Assembly: GCA_016722705.1 (NCBI GenBank)
Contig: JADKGN010000004.1
Coordinates: 2,666,001-2,730,000 of the forward strand
Length of the DNA: 64,000 nucleotides
Source of the DNA: Candidatus Dechloromonas phosphoritropha
Lineage (GTDB): Bacteria > Pseudomonadota > Gammaproteobacteria > Burkholderiales > Rhodocyclaceae
Direction: 5' to 3'
Under the pieces are notes generated by a model. It saw only the letters and a list, made by a program, of their open reading frames with translations. It did not search any database and was not told the DNA's origin. Shown piece by piece: positions 55,895 through 64,000 of the stretch. A program made the position numbers and the translations under genes. Numbering within the stretch: the first letter of the stretch is position 1; the number at the start of each line of letters is the position of its first letter.

Positions 55895-56329
55895 TTAGAT
55901 TTGCGCGCGAACCCAGCGCTTCAGCGTTGCACCGTCGACCGCACCGCTCTGACGAGCGACTTCGCGGCCGCCCTTGAAAATGGCCAGGGTCGGAATGCTG
56001 CGAATGTTGAAGCGGGCGGCCAGTTGCTGCTGGTCTTCGGTATCGACCTTGGCCAGGCGGACGGCCGGTTCCAGTTCGCCGGCCGCACTGGCAAAAGCCG
56101 GCGCCATCGAACGGCACGGGCCGCACCACGGCGCCCAGAAATCGACGACGACCGGTAAGTCGCTGCGCCCGATGTGGCGATCGAAATTGGCGGCGGTCAG
56201 GTCGAGCGGCGCGCCGGCGAACAGGGGCTTGCGGCACTGGCCGCAATTTGGATTCTCGGCGAGCCGCTCCGCCGGCAGGCGGTTGACGGCATCGCAATGC
56301 GGGCAGACGACGTGCATGGATTCACTCAT
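55895..56329 (-). CDS. trxC: Thioredoxin 2 (zinc-ribbon thioredoxin)
   Basis: A 144-residue thioredoxin preceded by a zinc ribbon (CPHC at about 9-12 and CGQC at 29-32), the layout of E. coli TrxC, a stress-related thioredoxin controlled by OxyR there. The redox site WCGPC is at about residues 68-72, followed by the cis-Pro segment IRSIPTLAIF. Converges with the protein kinase gene; the gap is 23 bases. Confidence 0.95.
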   Translation of the reverse strand: MSESMHVVCPHCDAVNRLPAERLAENPNCGQCRKPLFAGAPLDLTAANFDRHIGRSDLPVVVDFWAPWCGPCRSMAPAFASAAGELEPAVRLAKVDTEDQQQLAARFNIRSIPTLAIFKGGREVARQSGAVDGATLKRWVRAQI

Positions 56330-56380
56330 GGCGTTTCCTTCGTATCAGAAAACTCTGATATCAGGTCGACTTTGCCGGTT

Positions 56381-57484
56381 TCAAGAGGCTGCGCCGTGCG
56401 TTTTGGCCAGCCGGACCGAAGCGGCCAGCGCTTCAGGATCGGATTGTTCTTTCGACGGCCAGCCGGAAAGGTGGCGCTCGACCAAAGAGGTCAGCGCCGC
56501 CAGCCAGCCGTGGTCCTCATTGAGCGCCGGGATGTAGTGGAATTCCTTGCCGCCGCTAGTCAGGAAGGATTCCTTGCCTTCCATGGCGATTTCCTCCAGC
56601 GTTTCCAGGCAGTCGGCAACGAAGCCGGGACAGATCACATCGACGCGCTGCGTGCCGGCCTTGCCTAGTGCTTCGAGGGTCGGCGCAGTATAGGGCTGCA
56701 GCCATTCCGCCTTGCCGAAGCGCGACTGGAAGCAAATCTTGTACTGCTCGGCATCGAGGTTGAGGCGTTCGGCCAGCAGGCGGCCGGTCTTCATGCATTC
56801 GCAGTAATACGGGTCGCCGAGGTCGAGATTGCGCCGCGGTAGACCATGAAAACTGATGATCAACTGGTTGCCGGCCGACAGCCGGCCGTGTTTCTGCCAG
56901 TGATCGAGCACCGTCTGGGCGAGTGCCGCGATGTAGGCCGGGTCGTCGTGGAAATTGCGGACGAAACGCATCTCGGGCTGGTTGCGCTGGGTCAGCAACC
57001 AGCGGCAGGCATCGTCAACGACGGTCGCGGTAGTGGTCGCCGAGTATTGCGGGTACATCGGCAGAACCAGGATGCGGGTATTGCCGGCCGCCTTGAGGCG
57101 ATCGAGAACGTCGGGAATTGCCGGCGCCCCATAACGCATTGCCGGGGCAACGGTGACCTGCAGGCCGCGTTCGCCAAGATAGCCGGCGAGGTACTTGGCC
57201 TGGCGCTCGGTGTGCACCTTCAGGGGCGAGCCTTCGGCTAGCCACACCAAAACGTATTTCGCGGCGGATTTTTTCGGGCGGGTGTTGAGGATGATGCCGT
57301 TCAGGATCAGCCACCAGATCGCACGCGGAATTTCGACGACGCGCGAGTCGCCGAGAAACTGGCGCAGGTAGCGTTTGAGGGCGGGGGCAGTCGGCGCTTC
57401 CGGCGTGCCCAGGTTGACGAGGAGCACCGCGGTGCCGGGTGGGGTGCCGTGTTTGTGCGGCGGTTCGGGCTTGATTTTGGACAT
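56381..57484 (-). CDS. hemH: Ferrochelatase
   Basis: HemH inserts Fe2+ into protoporphyrin IX, the last step of protoheme synthesis. The 367-residue protein carries LLVNLGTPEAP at about 22-32, MRYGAPAI, PMYPQYSATTTATV, the catalytic His in IISFHGLPRR and the PGFVADCLETLEEI segment. Its start overlaps the hrcA stop by one base (TGATG), so it is co-expressed with hrcA. Heme is needed by the peroxidases in this window. Confidence 0.97.
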   Translation of the reverse strand: MSKIKPEPPHKHGTPPGTAVLLVNLGTPEAPTAPALKRYLRQFLGDSRVVEIPRAIWWLILNGIILNTRPKKSAAKYVLVWLAEGSPLKVHTERQAKYLAGYLGERGLQVTVAPAMRYGAPAIPDVLDRLKAAGNTRILVLPMYPQYSATTTATVVDDACRWLLTQRNQPEMRFVRNFHDDPAYIAALAQTVLDHWQKHGRLSAGNQLIISFHGLPRRNLDLGDPYYCECMKTGRLLAERLNLDAEQYKICFQSRFGKAEWLQPYTAPTLEALGKAGTQRVDVICPGFVADCLETLEEIAMEGKESFLTSGGKEFHYIPALNEDHGWLAALTSLVERHLSGWPSKEQSDPEALAASVRLAKTHGAAS

Positions 57485-58512
57485 CAGTAATTATTCTGGT
57501 TGGAGAGGGCGCTCGACAGCAGCTTGGCGGTGATGTCGACGATCGGGATGACGCGCTCGTAGGCCATGCGCGTCGGGCCGATGACGCCGACCGAGCCGAC
57601 GACCTGGCCATCGACGGCGTAGGGCGCGGCGATGACGCTGCATTCGTCAAGCGGGGCGATACCCGATTCGCCACCGATGTAGATCTGGACCCCGGCGGCG
57701 CGATTGGAGACATCGAGCAGGCGCATCAGGCTGGAGCGCTGCTCGAAGAGGTCGAACAGTTCACGCAGGCGTTTCATGTTCGACGACAGCTCCTCGACAT
57801 CGAGCAGGTTGTGTTCGCCAGAGATCACGCAAGGCGCCGAGTTGTCTGAAAGTGCTTCGTCGCCGGCAGCGAGCGCCAGTTCCATCAGTGGCCTCATGTC
57901 ATCGCGCAGTTGCAGGATTTCCGCGGAGAGGCGGTGGCGGATCTGTTCGAAATCGAGGCCGGCGAAATTCTGGTTCAGGTAGTTGGCGGCGTTGACCAGT
58001 TCCGCAGCCGAATGTGCCCTTTCGGTCACCAGTATCCGGTTCTGGACGTCGCCGTCGGTGGTGACGATGATGAGCAGGATGCGCTTCTCGGTCAGGTTGA
58101 GAAATTCGACCTGCCGGATGCGACCTGGCGAGCGCCGCGGCGCCATGACGACCCCGGCGAAGTGGGTGAGGTTGGAGAGCAGTTGCGAGGCGCTGGAAAT
58201 GACCCTATTTGCCGGTTGACCGTGGAGGGCCTCCTCCATCGCACCCAACTGGCGTACTTCAAGTGGCCGCACGGTCAGCAGGTTGTCGACGAACAGCCGA
58301 TAGCCGCGCGGCGTCGGAACGCGCCCAGCCGATGTATGTGGGCTGGCGACAAAACCTGCCTCTTCGAGGTCGGCCATGACGTTGCGGATCGTTGCCGGTG
58401 ACAGGTCAAGCCCGGAGAACTTGGAGAGCGCGCGCGAACCGACCGGCTGGCCGTCGGCAATGTAGTGTTCGACCAGGGCCTTGAGAAGGGTGCGGGAGCG
58501 GTCATCGAGCAT
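57484..58512 (-). CDS. hrcA: Heat-inducible transcription repressor HrcA
   Basis: HrcA represses chaperone genes, usually groESL, by binding CIRCE, with GroEL as its folding partner. The 342-residue protein has the N-terminal winged helix (YIADGQPVGSRALSK, SPATIRNVMADLEEAGF), SAGRVPTPRGYR near residue 62, and the C-terminal GAF-like region with VGVIGPTRMAYERVIP. No CIRCE was found upstream of grpE or dnaK here, so its targets must lie elsewhere. Confidence 0.97.
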   Translation of the reverse strand: MLDDRSRTLLKALVEHYIADGQPVGSRALSKFSGLDLSPATIRNVMADLEEAGFVASPHTSAGRVPTPRGYRLFVDNLLTVRPLEVRQLGAMEEALHGQPANRVISSASQLLSNLTHFAGVVMAPRRSPGRIRQVEFLNLTEKRILLIIVTTDGDVQNRILVTERAHSAAELVNAANYLNQNFAGLDFEQIRHRLSAEILQLRDDMRPLMELALAAGDEALSDNSAPCVISGEHNLLDVEELSSNMKRLRELFDLFEQRSSLMRLLDVSNRAAGVQIYIGGESGIAPLDECSVIAAPYAVDGQVVGSVGVIGPTRMAYERVIPIVDITAKLLSSALSNQNNY

Positions 58513-58554
58513 GACAGGGCATTGTACAAAGAACCGTTGCTTTCCGGAGGGGTA

Positions 58555-59664
58555 TTACACCAAGGCGTGTATCCCTTGATAACCAACATACAAGCCGACC
58601 AAAAGAATCAGCGTACCAGAGAAGTACGGAGCTTTTCGCGCAAACTCCCCGAAGCCGCTCCAGCGTGTGGACACGTGTTTCACGCTCAGGGCTGCGAGCG
58701 CGCCTGACGCAACCATCGTCAGCGCCAAGCCGATGCTGAAACACAAGACCAGGGTGGCACCGAGTGCGAATTCTTTCAGTTGCAGGCACAGCAACAGCAC
58801 GGTGATCGAGGCGGGGCAGGGAATCAGCCCGCCGGTCAGCCCGAACATGATGATCTGGCCGGTCGTCACCTCCCGATTGGCGAAGCGGCGACGAATGTCG
58901 TTGGCGTGCGCCAGTTCATGCGGGTCTTGATAGCCCGGTGCCAACACGTCCAGTCCCTCGTAGTCCTTGATGGCATGGTGATGGTGGTTGTGCTCGACGT
59001 ACTCCACATCATAGTCATGGCTGTGGAACTCATGGCCCAAACGAAGGCGGGCGACGAATTCGTGCGACTCCGGAATCTCCTGCTCGGACTCAACAAAGCC
59101 ATCGCGTTGCACGAAGGTGAAGGTCTGGCGACTACCGTCAGCCCGTTCCGTCTCGACCCTCACTTGGTCGGCTGTCCAGAAGTGCCCGTGCTGGCTCTCG
59201 CGCGACAGCCGGAAACGCGGCGGTACGCCCTCCTCGAATACTGCCAGCCGCACCACACCGTGGCCTGTGTCAATGAGTTTGGTCTCGTCATGACCATGGT
59301 CGTGATCATGATCTTGCGCCGCCTGCCCCTGCCGCCATGTCCGCCACATCATCCATAGCGCAACGCCAACGATGAGCACGGCGGACGCCACCTGGAAATA
59401 GGATTCAGTCACCTCGGTATCCCAGTTACGCCCGAAATACAAGCCGGCCATCGCCACCGCCCAGACCACGGCGGTGTGCGAAATCGTTGCCGACAACCCA
59501 AGCAGGACGGCCTGGGTCACCGTGCCGCGAATGGCGACGATGAAAGCGGCCATCATCGTCTTGGAATGGCCGGGTTCGAGACCGTCCAGCGCACCGAGCA
59601 GGATGGCGCTCGGGACGAACAGCCAGGCATTGCCCTGCTGCAGCAGGGCGGAAAACTCAGTCAT
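58555..59664 (-). CDS. rcnA: Nickel/cobalt efflux protein RcnA
   Basis: A 369-residue membrane protein of the NicO/RcnA family that exports Ni2+ and Co2+. Six or so membrane segments flank a long hydrophilic loop (about 115-255) rich in His and Asp (DHDHDHGHD, HNHHHH), expected to bind metal. The N-terminal LLGALDGLEPGHSKTMMAAF and the GLTGGLIPCPASITVLLLCL segments are family signatures. It lies nine bases after rcnR. The loop is larger than in E. coli RcnA (274 residues). Confidence 0.93.
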   Translation of the reverse strand: MTEFSALLQQGNAWLFVPSAILLGALDGLEPGHSKTMMAAFIVAIRGTVTQAVLLGLSATISHTAVVWAVAMAGLYFGRNWDTEVTESYFQVASAVLIVGVALWMMWRTWRQGQAAQDHDHDHGHDETKLIDTGHGVVRLAVFEEGVPPRFRLSRESQHGHFWTADQVRVETERADGSRQTFTFVQRDGFVESEQEIPESHEFVARLRLGHEFHSHDYDVEYVEHNHHHHAIKDYEGLDVLAPGYQDPHELAHANDIRRRFANREVTTGQIIMFGLTGGLIPCPASITVLLLCLQLKEFALGATLVLCFSIGLALTMVASGALAALSVKHVSTRWSGFGEFARKAPYFSGTLILLVGLYVGYQGIHALV

Positions 59665-59673
59665 GGGGTTTCC

Positions 59674-59943
59674 TTACAGGTATTTGGTGATGGCCTTGAA
59701 CTCGCGGATGGTGTCGTCCGCGTTTTGGGTGCCTGCGCGCACGGCATTTTCAAGGCAATGGTCGATGTGGTCATGAACCAAGGTTTTCTTGGCGTTGATG
59801 ATGGCGTTCTCGACTGCTTTAAGCTGCTGCGCAATTTCAAGGCAGCCGCGCCCCTCTTCCAGCATGCTGACGATACCTTTGAGATGACCTTCGGCTCGTT
59901 TGAGCCGCTTGATGATTTCCGGGTGTGAGATGTGTGTAGTCAT
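59674..59943 (-). CDS. rcnR: RcnR/FrmR-family metal-responsive repressor
   Basis: An 89-residue all-helical repressor (CsoR/RcnR/FrmR family). N-terminal His residues (MTTHISH), Cys34 in GRGCLEI, and His residues in VHDHIDHC are at the sensor positions; together with the neighbouring RcnA gene this favours nickel/cobalt sensing over formaldehyde sensing. It heads the rcnR-rcnA operon and would bind the operator just upstream of itself. Confidence 0.9.
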   Translation of the reverse strand: MTTHISHPEIIKRLKRAEGHLKGIVSMLEEGRGCLEIAQQLKAVENAIINAKKTLVHDHIDHCLENAVRAGTQNADDTIREFKAITKYL

Positions 59944-59949
59944 GGTCGC

Positions 59950-59974
59950 ATATCCTATCCAGGGGGATAGTATA
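59950..59974 (-). promoter_or_regulatory. Probable RcnR operator overlapping the rcnR promoter
   Basis: The minus strand reads TATACTATCCCCCTGGATAG followed by GATA: a C-run flanked by inverted A/T-rich arms (TATACTATCC / GGATAGGATA), the form expected for RcnR-type operators. TATACT could be the -10 element, so binding would block transcription. Confidence 0.7.
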
Positions 59975-60068
59975 TCGTTGAGCAGCTTTGCTCACAATGA
60001 GCATCGCTAGTCGGCCCCATAAATCCCGCGTCGGTGCGACAGAGCATTTTTGTGCAAGAATTCGCGCC

Positions 60069-60980
60069 ATGAACTCCAGCTTCGCCTCCTACCGCTCACC
60101 GCGGACCATTGCGCTGGTCGGCAAGTACCATAGTCGCGAAATCGCCGAGTCCCTGCGCCAGCTTGCGGAATACCTGCACGAGCGGGGGATTTCCGTTTTC
60201 ATCGAGCGCGAGACGGCCGAGAACGTCGGTCGCCAGGTCGACCTTTCGCGCTGGGTCACCTGCGGTTTCAACGACATTGGCGCGCATGCCGATCTCGCCA
60301 TCGTCATCGGCGGCGACGGCACGATGCTCGACGCGGCGCGCCGTCTGGCGCGCTATCGGGTGCCGCTGGTCGGGGTCAATCAGGGCCGCCTCGGCTTCAT
60401 GACCGACATCGCGCGCAGCGACATGCTGACTTGCATGGATCATCTGCTCGACGGACGTTTCAGCACCGAGAACCGGATGCTGCTCGATGCCGATGTGTTC
60501 CGCGACGGCAAGGAAATCGCTGCCAACCTGGCGCTCAACGACGTCGTCGTGGACAAGGGGGCGATCGGCCGGATGATCGAGTTCGAGCTGTCGATAGACG
60601 GCGAATTCATCTACAACCAACGTTCGGACGGCCTGATCGTGGCGACGCCGACCGGGTCGACCGCCTACTCGCTGTCGGCCGGCGGGCCGATCCTGCACCC
60701 GACGCTGACCGGCATCGCGCTGGTGCCGCTGTGCCCGCATGCGCTGACCAACCGGCCGATCATGGTCAATGATCAGGTCAACATCGAAGTTCGCATCATC
60801 CAGGCCGATGACTCGCGCGTTCACTTCGACGGCCAGGTGACGCATGACCTGCAGCCGGGGGACAGTGTCCGCCTGAAGCGCTCCGAATACACCATCTGTT
60901 TCCTGCATCCTCCCGGTTACAGTTACTTTGCAATGCTCCGCCAGAAACTGCACTGGAGCGAGCGCCCCGAGGGCACCTGA
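60069..60980 (+). CDS. nadK: NAD kinase
   Basis: NadK phosphorylates NAD to NADP. The ATG at 60069 gives 303 residues (MNSSFASYRSPRTIALVG); the frame is open upstream to an ATG at 59988 that would run across the rcnR promoter. The GGDGTML motif, the ND in NDVVVDKG, and the SDGLIVATPTGSTAYSLSAGGP active-site stretch are intact. The stop overlaps the recN ATG by one base; the nadK-recN pair is common in betaproteobacteria. Confidence 0.97.
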   Translation: MNSSFASYRSPRTIALVGKYHSREIAESLRQLAEYLHERGISVFIERETAENVGRQVDLSRWVTCGFNDIGAHADLAIVIGGDGTMLDAARRLARYRVPLVGVNQGRLGFMTDIARSDMLTCMDHLLDGRFSTENRMLLDADVFRDGKEIAANLALNDVVVDKGAIGRMIEFELSIDGEFIYNQRSDGLIVATPTGSTAYSLSAGGPILHPTLTGIALVPLCPHALTNRPIMVNDQVNIEVRIIQADDSRVHFDGQVTHDLQPGDSVRLKRSEYTICFLHPPGYSYFAMLRQKLHWSERPEGT

Positions 60981-62680
60981 TGCTGCGCCATCTTGCGATT
61001 CGCGACTTCGTCATCGTCGATCGGCTGGAACTCGAATTTTCGCGCGGTTTTGGCGCGTTGACCGGGGAAACCGGAGCCGGCAAGTCGATCCTGATCGACG
61101 CGCTGGCGCTGGCGCTCGGCGGCCGCGCCGATGCCGGTGTCGTTCGCGCCGGTTGCGACAAGGCAGAGTTCGCGGCCACTTTCGAGATCGGCTGTCTGCC
61201 GCAGGTAGCGGCATGGCTTGCGGCCAACGACCTCGATGGCGATGACGAACTGCTGCTGCGCCGCGTGCTCGATGCCGGCGGCCGCTCGCGCGGCTACATC
61301 AACGGCTCGCCAGCGACCGCCCAGCAGTTGCGCGAGGTGGGCGAATTTCTGGTCGACATCCACGGGCAGCATGCCCACCAGTCGCTCCTGCGTGCCGATG
61401 CGCAACGGGCGCTGCTCGATACGCATGCCGGGCTCTCCGGTCTGGCGCAGCAGGTTGCGGCGGCTTATCGAATATGGCGTGAAGCCGAGCAGACACTGAA
61501 TTTGGCCGCGACCGGCGCCGCGACGCTGGAACGCGAGCGCGAGCAGCTTGAATGGCAGGTTCGCGAACTGGCGGCGCTGGCGTTCACCGCGGACGAATGG
61601 ATGGGCCTCGAAAGCGAGCACAGGCGCCTGGGTCATGCAGCGGGTTTGATCGACGGCGCCCAGTTTGCGCTAGTGGCGCTGGCCGATGGCGAAATTGCCT
61701 GCTCGGGCACGCTCGATCGCGTGGCGACGCGGCTCGATTCCCTGGCGAGCTACGACCCGGCGCTGCAGGAGGTCTCTGGTCTGCTGCAATCGGCGCAGGC
61801 CGAACTGGCGGAAGCGGTGTCGACCTTGCGCCGTTATGCTGATCGGGTCGACCTCGACCCGGCACGCCTGGCGGAAGTCGAGCGGCGGCTGGAAGCGGTG
61901 CTCGCCTGTGCCCGCAAGTATCGCGTGCCGCCGGCCGAGCTTCCCGGGCTGCTGGCCGGCTGGGAGGCGCGGCTGGAGACGCTCAGCGCCGCCGCCAACC
62001 TCGAGTTGCTGGCGGTGCGGGCCGCGGCCGCGCACGACGATTTCCTGGATCTGGCCCGTGAACTTTCGACCGGGCGGCAGCGCGTTGCCGGCGAGATGGC
62101 GGCTGCGGTCAGTTCGCTGATGCAGAAGCTGGCGCTGGCGTCCGGGCGCTTCGAGGTGGAGTTGCTGCCGCTCGCCGAGGGTGCCGCCCACGGTCTGGAG
62201 CAGGTCGAATTCCGCGTCGGCGGGCTGGCCGGGCTGGAGGCGAAGCCGCTGGCCAAGGTCGCGTCGGGTGGTGAACTGTCGCGTATCAGCCTGGCCATCC
62301 AGGTCCTGACCTCGCGTTCGGCCAGCGTGCCGACACTGATCTTCGACGAGGTCGATGTCGGCATCGGCGGCGGCGTCGCCGAAATCGTCGGCCGCCTGCT
62401 GCGCGAGCTCGGCGGCGAACGCCAGGTGCTGTGCGTGACACACCTGCCGCAGGTCGCGGCGCGCGCGGAATGGCAATGGCAGGTCAGCAAGACGACGCGC
62501 GACAGCGTCACGCTCAGCGCCATTGAATCTCTGAATGACGAACGGCGCGTTCGCGAAATCGCCCGCATGCTCGGCGGGGTCGAGGTAACGGACATCACGT
62601 TGGAGCATGCGCGGGAACTGTTGCACGCAAAAGGCACCTTCTCCGGGGCGGGTTCGACTGTGCCAGACTCCGAACCATGA
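60980..62680 (+). CDS. recN: DNA repair protein RecN
   Basis: An SMC-like ATPase for double-strand-break repair, 566 residues. Walker A in TGETGAGKSILIDAL (about 29-43), central coiled-coil arms (about 165-345, high Ala/Glu/Arg), and C-terminal signature SGGELSRISLA with Walker B TLIFDEVDVGIGG. Length is typical (E. coli 553). LexA control is usual in the family, but being overlapped with nadK it has no private promoter visible here. Confidence 0.97.
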   Translation: MLRHLAIRDFVIVDRLELEFSRGFGALTGETGAGKSILIDALALALGGRADAGVVRAGCDKAEFAATFEIGCLPQVAAWLAANDLDGDDELLLRRVLDAGGRSRGYINGSPATAQQLREVGEFLVDIHGQHAHQSLLRADAQRALLDTHAGLSGLAQQVAAAYRIWREAEQTLNLAATGAATLEREREQLEWQVRELAALAFTADEWMGLESEHRRLGHAAGLIDGAQFALVALADGEIACSGTLDRVATRLDSLASYDPALQEVSGLLQSAQAELAEAVSTLRRYADRVDLDPARLAEVERRLEAVLACARKYRVPPAELPGLLAGWEARLETLSAAANLELLAVRAAAAHDDFLDLARELSTGRQRVAGEMAAAVSSLMQKLALASGRFEVELLPLAEGAAHGLEQVEFRVGGLAGLEAKPLAKVASGGELSRISLAIQVLTSRSASVPTLIFDEVDVGIGGGVAEIVGRLLRELGGERQVLCVTHLPQVAARAEWQWQVSKTTRDSVTLSAIESLNDERRVREIARMLGGVEVTDITLEHARELLHAKGTFSGAGSTVPDSEP

Positions 62681-62741
62681 ACCACGCCCGGCGCTATTTC
62701 CGAAAACCGGGACTGTTCCCGATTGCAAGGCTCATGTCGCC

Positions 62742-63788
62742 ATGAACGCGCGTTTTCAAGGCACTGTGTACGGGTTGTTCTTCGCGCTGGCCATTGGCTG
62801 GGTGCTCTATATCGGAAAAGGTGTTTTCGTTCCGATCGTATTCAGCGTCCTCGTCGTCTACGTCATAGTCGGTCTTGCCCGAATGCTTGTGAGGCTCCCG
62901 CTCGTCGGGCGTTTCTTGCCTCCCCAGATCGTCCATCTCTTGTCAGCCCTGGTGATTGCCCTGATGCTTGCCGGCATTGCCTCGCTCGTGGCTGGCAGTA
63001 TTGGCAATGTCTCGGCGCTGGCGCCGAAGTATGCCGCGTCACTGCTCAATGCCATCCAGGGCGTCGCCGAAAGGCTGGGTGTCGAATTGGCTCCCACCTG
63101 GACCGCTCTCCGTCAGGACGTACTTGCACAAATAAATACGCAGAGACTCATCGGATCGACCATGCTTTCGGTTTCGGCAATCGTCTCCACCCTGGTTGTC
63201 GTCCTTCTGTATGTTGTCTTCCTGCTAATTGAGCAGCGTACGTTTTCGACCAAGATAGCCAGGATTTCCAGTGATCCGCAGAACGTCCTCCAGATACAGA
63301 AGATCATCGCGCAAATCAACGCCAGGATTGGTGCGTATCTCGCGCTCAAGACCGTGGTAAGCGTCATACAAGGCCTGGTCAGTTGGGCAGTCCTGGAATT
63401 TATCGGCGTCGAATTTGCGGCGTTCTGGGCGGTATTGATCGGGATGCTGAATTATGTTCCCTACCTTGGTTCGGTCTTGGGCGTCGTTTTTCCCGTTGCG
63501 TTCGCGACGATGCAGTTTGCCGATTTTGGTATCGCGCTGGTCGTCCTGGTGTCCCTCTCGGCAACGCAGTTTGTGATCGGGTTTTTCCTCGACCCTTATC
63601 TGATGGGCAATTCGCTGAATCTGAGCCCCTTCGTCATTCTTGTGAGCCTGGCCGTGTGGTCGGCCCTGTGGGGCATCCCCGGAGCCTTCCTGGCGGTACC
63701 CATCACCGCATGCATGGTGCTCGTTTTCGCCGAGTTTTCCGGGACGCGTCCAATCGCGATACTTCTCTCGCGGAATGGTCAAATCTGA
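62742..63788 (+). CDS. AI-2E/PerM-family membrane protein
   Basis: A 348-residue membrane protein with about seven or eight hydrophobic segments. The family includes TqsA and PerM; some members transport AI-2, others are Na+/H+ antiporters, and most are untested. Typical features: the duplex N-terminal segments (residues 9-45), a soluble region (about 90-140), and the C-terminal ALWGIPGAFLAVPITACMV stretch. Start at ATG 62742 is preceded only by a weak AAGG; upstream in-frame codons overlap recN. Function beyond membrane transport is not assigned. Confidence 0.88.
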   Translation: MNARFQGTVYGLFFALAIGWVLYIGKGVFVPIVFSVLVVYVIVGLARMLVRLPLVGRFLPPQIVHLLSALVIALMLAGIASLVAGSIGNVSALAPKYAASLLNAIQGVAERLGVELAPTWTALRQDVLAQINTQRLIGSTMLSVSAIVSTLVVVLLYVVFLLIEQRTFSTKIARISSDPQNVLQIQKIIAQINARIGAYLALKTVVSVIQGLVSWAVLEFIGVEFAAFWAVLIGMLNYVPYLGSVLGVVFPVAFATMQFADFGIALVVLVSLSATQFVIGFFLDPYLMGNSLNLSPFVILVSLAVWSALWGIPGAFLAVPITACMVLVFAEFSGTRPIAILLSRNGQI

Positions 63789-64000
63789 GCAATCCGGGAC
63801 AAGGTCTGTCTCGTGGTTTTCCTTGCGGCGCGGTCAACTCGCGAATGCGCTTGAAAATGGCGCACTCCCGGCTGGTGGCCGGAACCCAGCCCGATTCATC
63901 TCGTATCCCTGCCTCAAGGTGCGGGAAGTGCGGTCCAGGAAGGGTCTGGGTCAAACCGTGTCATCGCGCTTGCAATGGCGGCTGAATTGGGGCCAAGGTA
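63789..64000. other. Trailing 212 bases, no gene recognised
   Basis: Short frames on both strands lack domains. No terminator hairpin with T-run was found after the last gene. Confidence 0.4.

Overview
The window is a GC-rich chromosomal segment of a betaproteobacterium, most probably a member of Rhodocyclales (Dechloromonas/Azonexus/Accumulibacter-like). This placement is inferred from gene order and protein character, not from a database search. The clues are the trpB-trpA-accD-folC-dedD-cvpA-purF-metZ run, the hrcA-hemH // grpE-dnaK-dnaJ heat-shock block, and a urease/Urt nitrogen locus next to a diheme cytochrome c peroxidase.

Layout. 1-9029 (+): tryptophan synthase, acetyl-CoA carboxylase beta, FolC, SPOR protein, CvpA, PurF, MetZ and a RhlE-type helicase. 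9439-14901 (-): complete urease operon ureD-A-B-C-E-(VOC gene)-F-G. 15079-17878 (-): katG and dps. 18071-19518: IS4-family element with a frameshifted transposase. 19678-20682 (+): diheme cytochrome c peroxidase behind a perfect FNR/ANR box. 21002-25235 (-): urea ABC transporter urtB-C-D-E. 25.3-34.8 kb: accessory island. It holds IS3 debris, then a Recombinase-in-Trio (RIT) element with 34-bp perfect terminal inverted repeats whose ritA is split by an IS256-family element and whose ritB is frameshifted. An IS91-type element with its tyrosine recombinase follows, and then an AT-richer arsR-permease pair. 35332-37134 (+): trmA and an AlkD-like gene. 37243-43111 (-): urtA, a LuxR-type response regulator, and a hybrid histidine kinase whose sensor is a complete NCS1-type transporter. 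43369-47697 (-): recQ, lpxH, two cyclophilins and a TPR lipid/periplasmic-type protein. 47804-49177 (+): cysS. 49232-54349 (-): an orphan branched-chain-type binding protein, dnaJ, dnaK, grpE. 54501-55871 (+): Ser/Thr kinase fused to a cyclic-nucleotide-binding-like domain. 55895-59943 (-): trxC, hemH, hrcA, rcnA, rcnR. 60069-63788 (+): nadK, recN, an AI-2E/PerM family protein.

How the genes work together. The most coherent system is urea use: Urt imports urea, UreABC hydrolyses it, and UreDEFG load nickel; an RcnAR nickel/cobalt efflux pair lies further along. urtA and urtBCDE are 12 kb apart, yet their upstream regions share the same three sequence blocks at identical spacing. The operator-like half of that pattern (TACG...CGTA type) is also found before ureD. 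The transporter-kinase/LuxR-regulator pair beside urtA is the natural candidate to act on these promoters; that link is inference. Heat-shock control is readable directly: both grpE and dnaK have near-consensus sigma-32 promoters. A short dispersed repeat (core GTTGCGGTCGAC followed by GGAAAA) recurs at eight or more places between and at the ends of native genes, but not in the mobile island.
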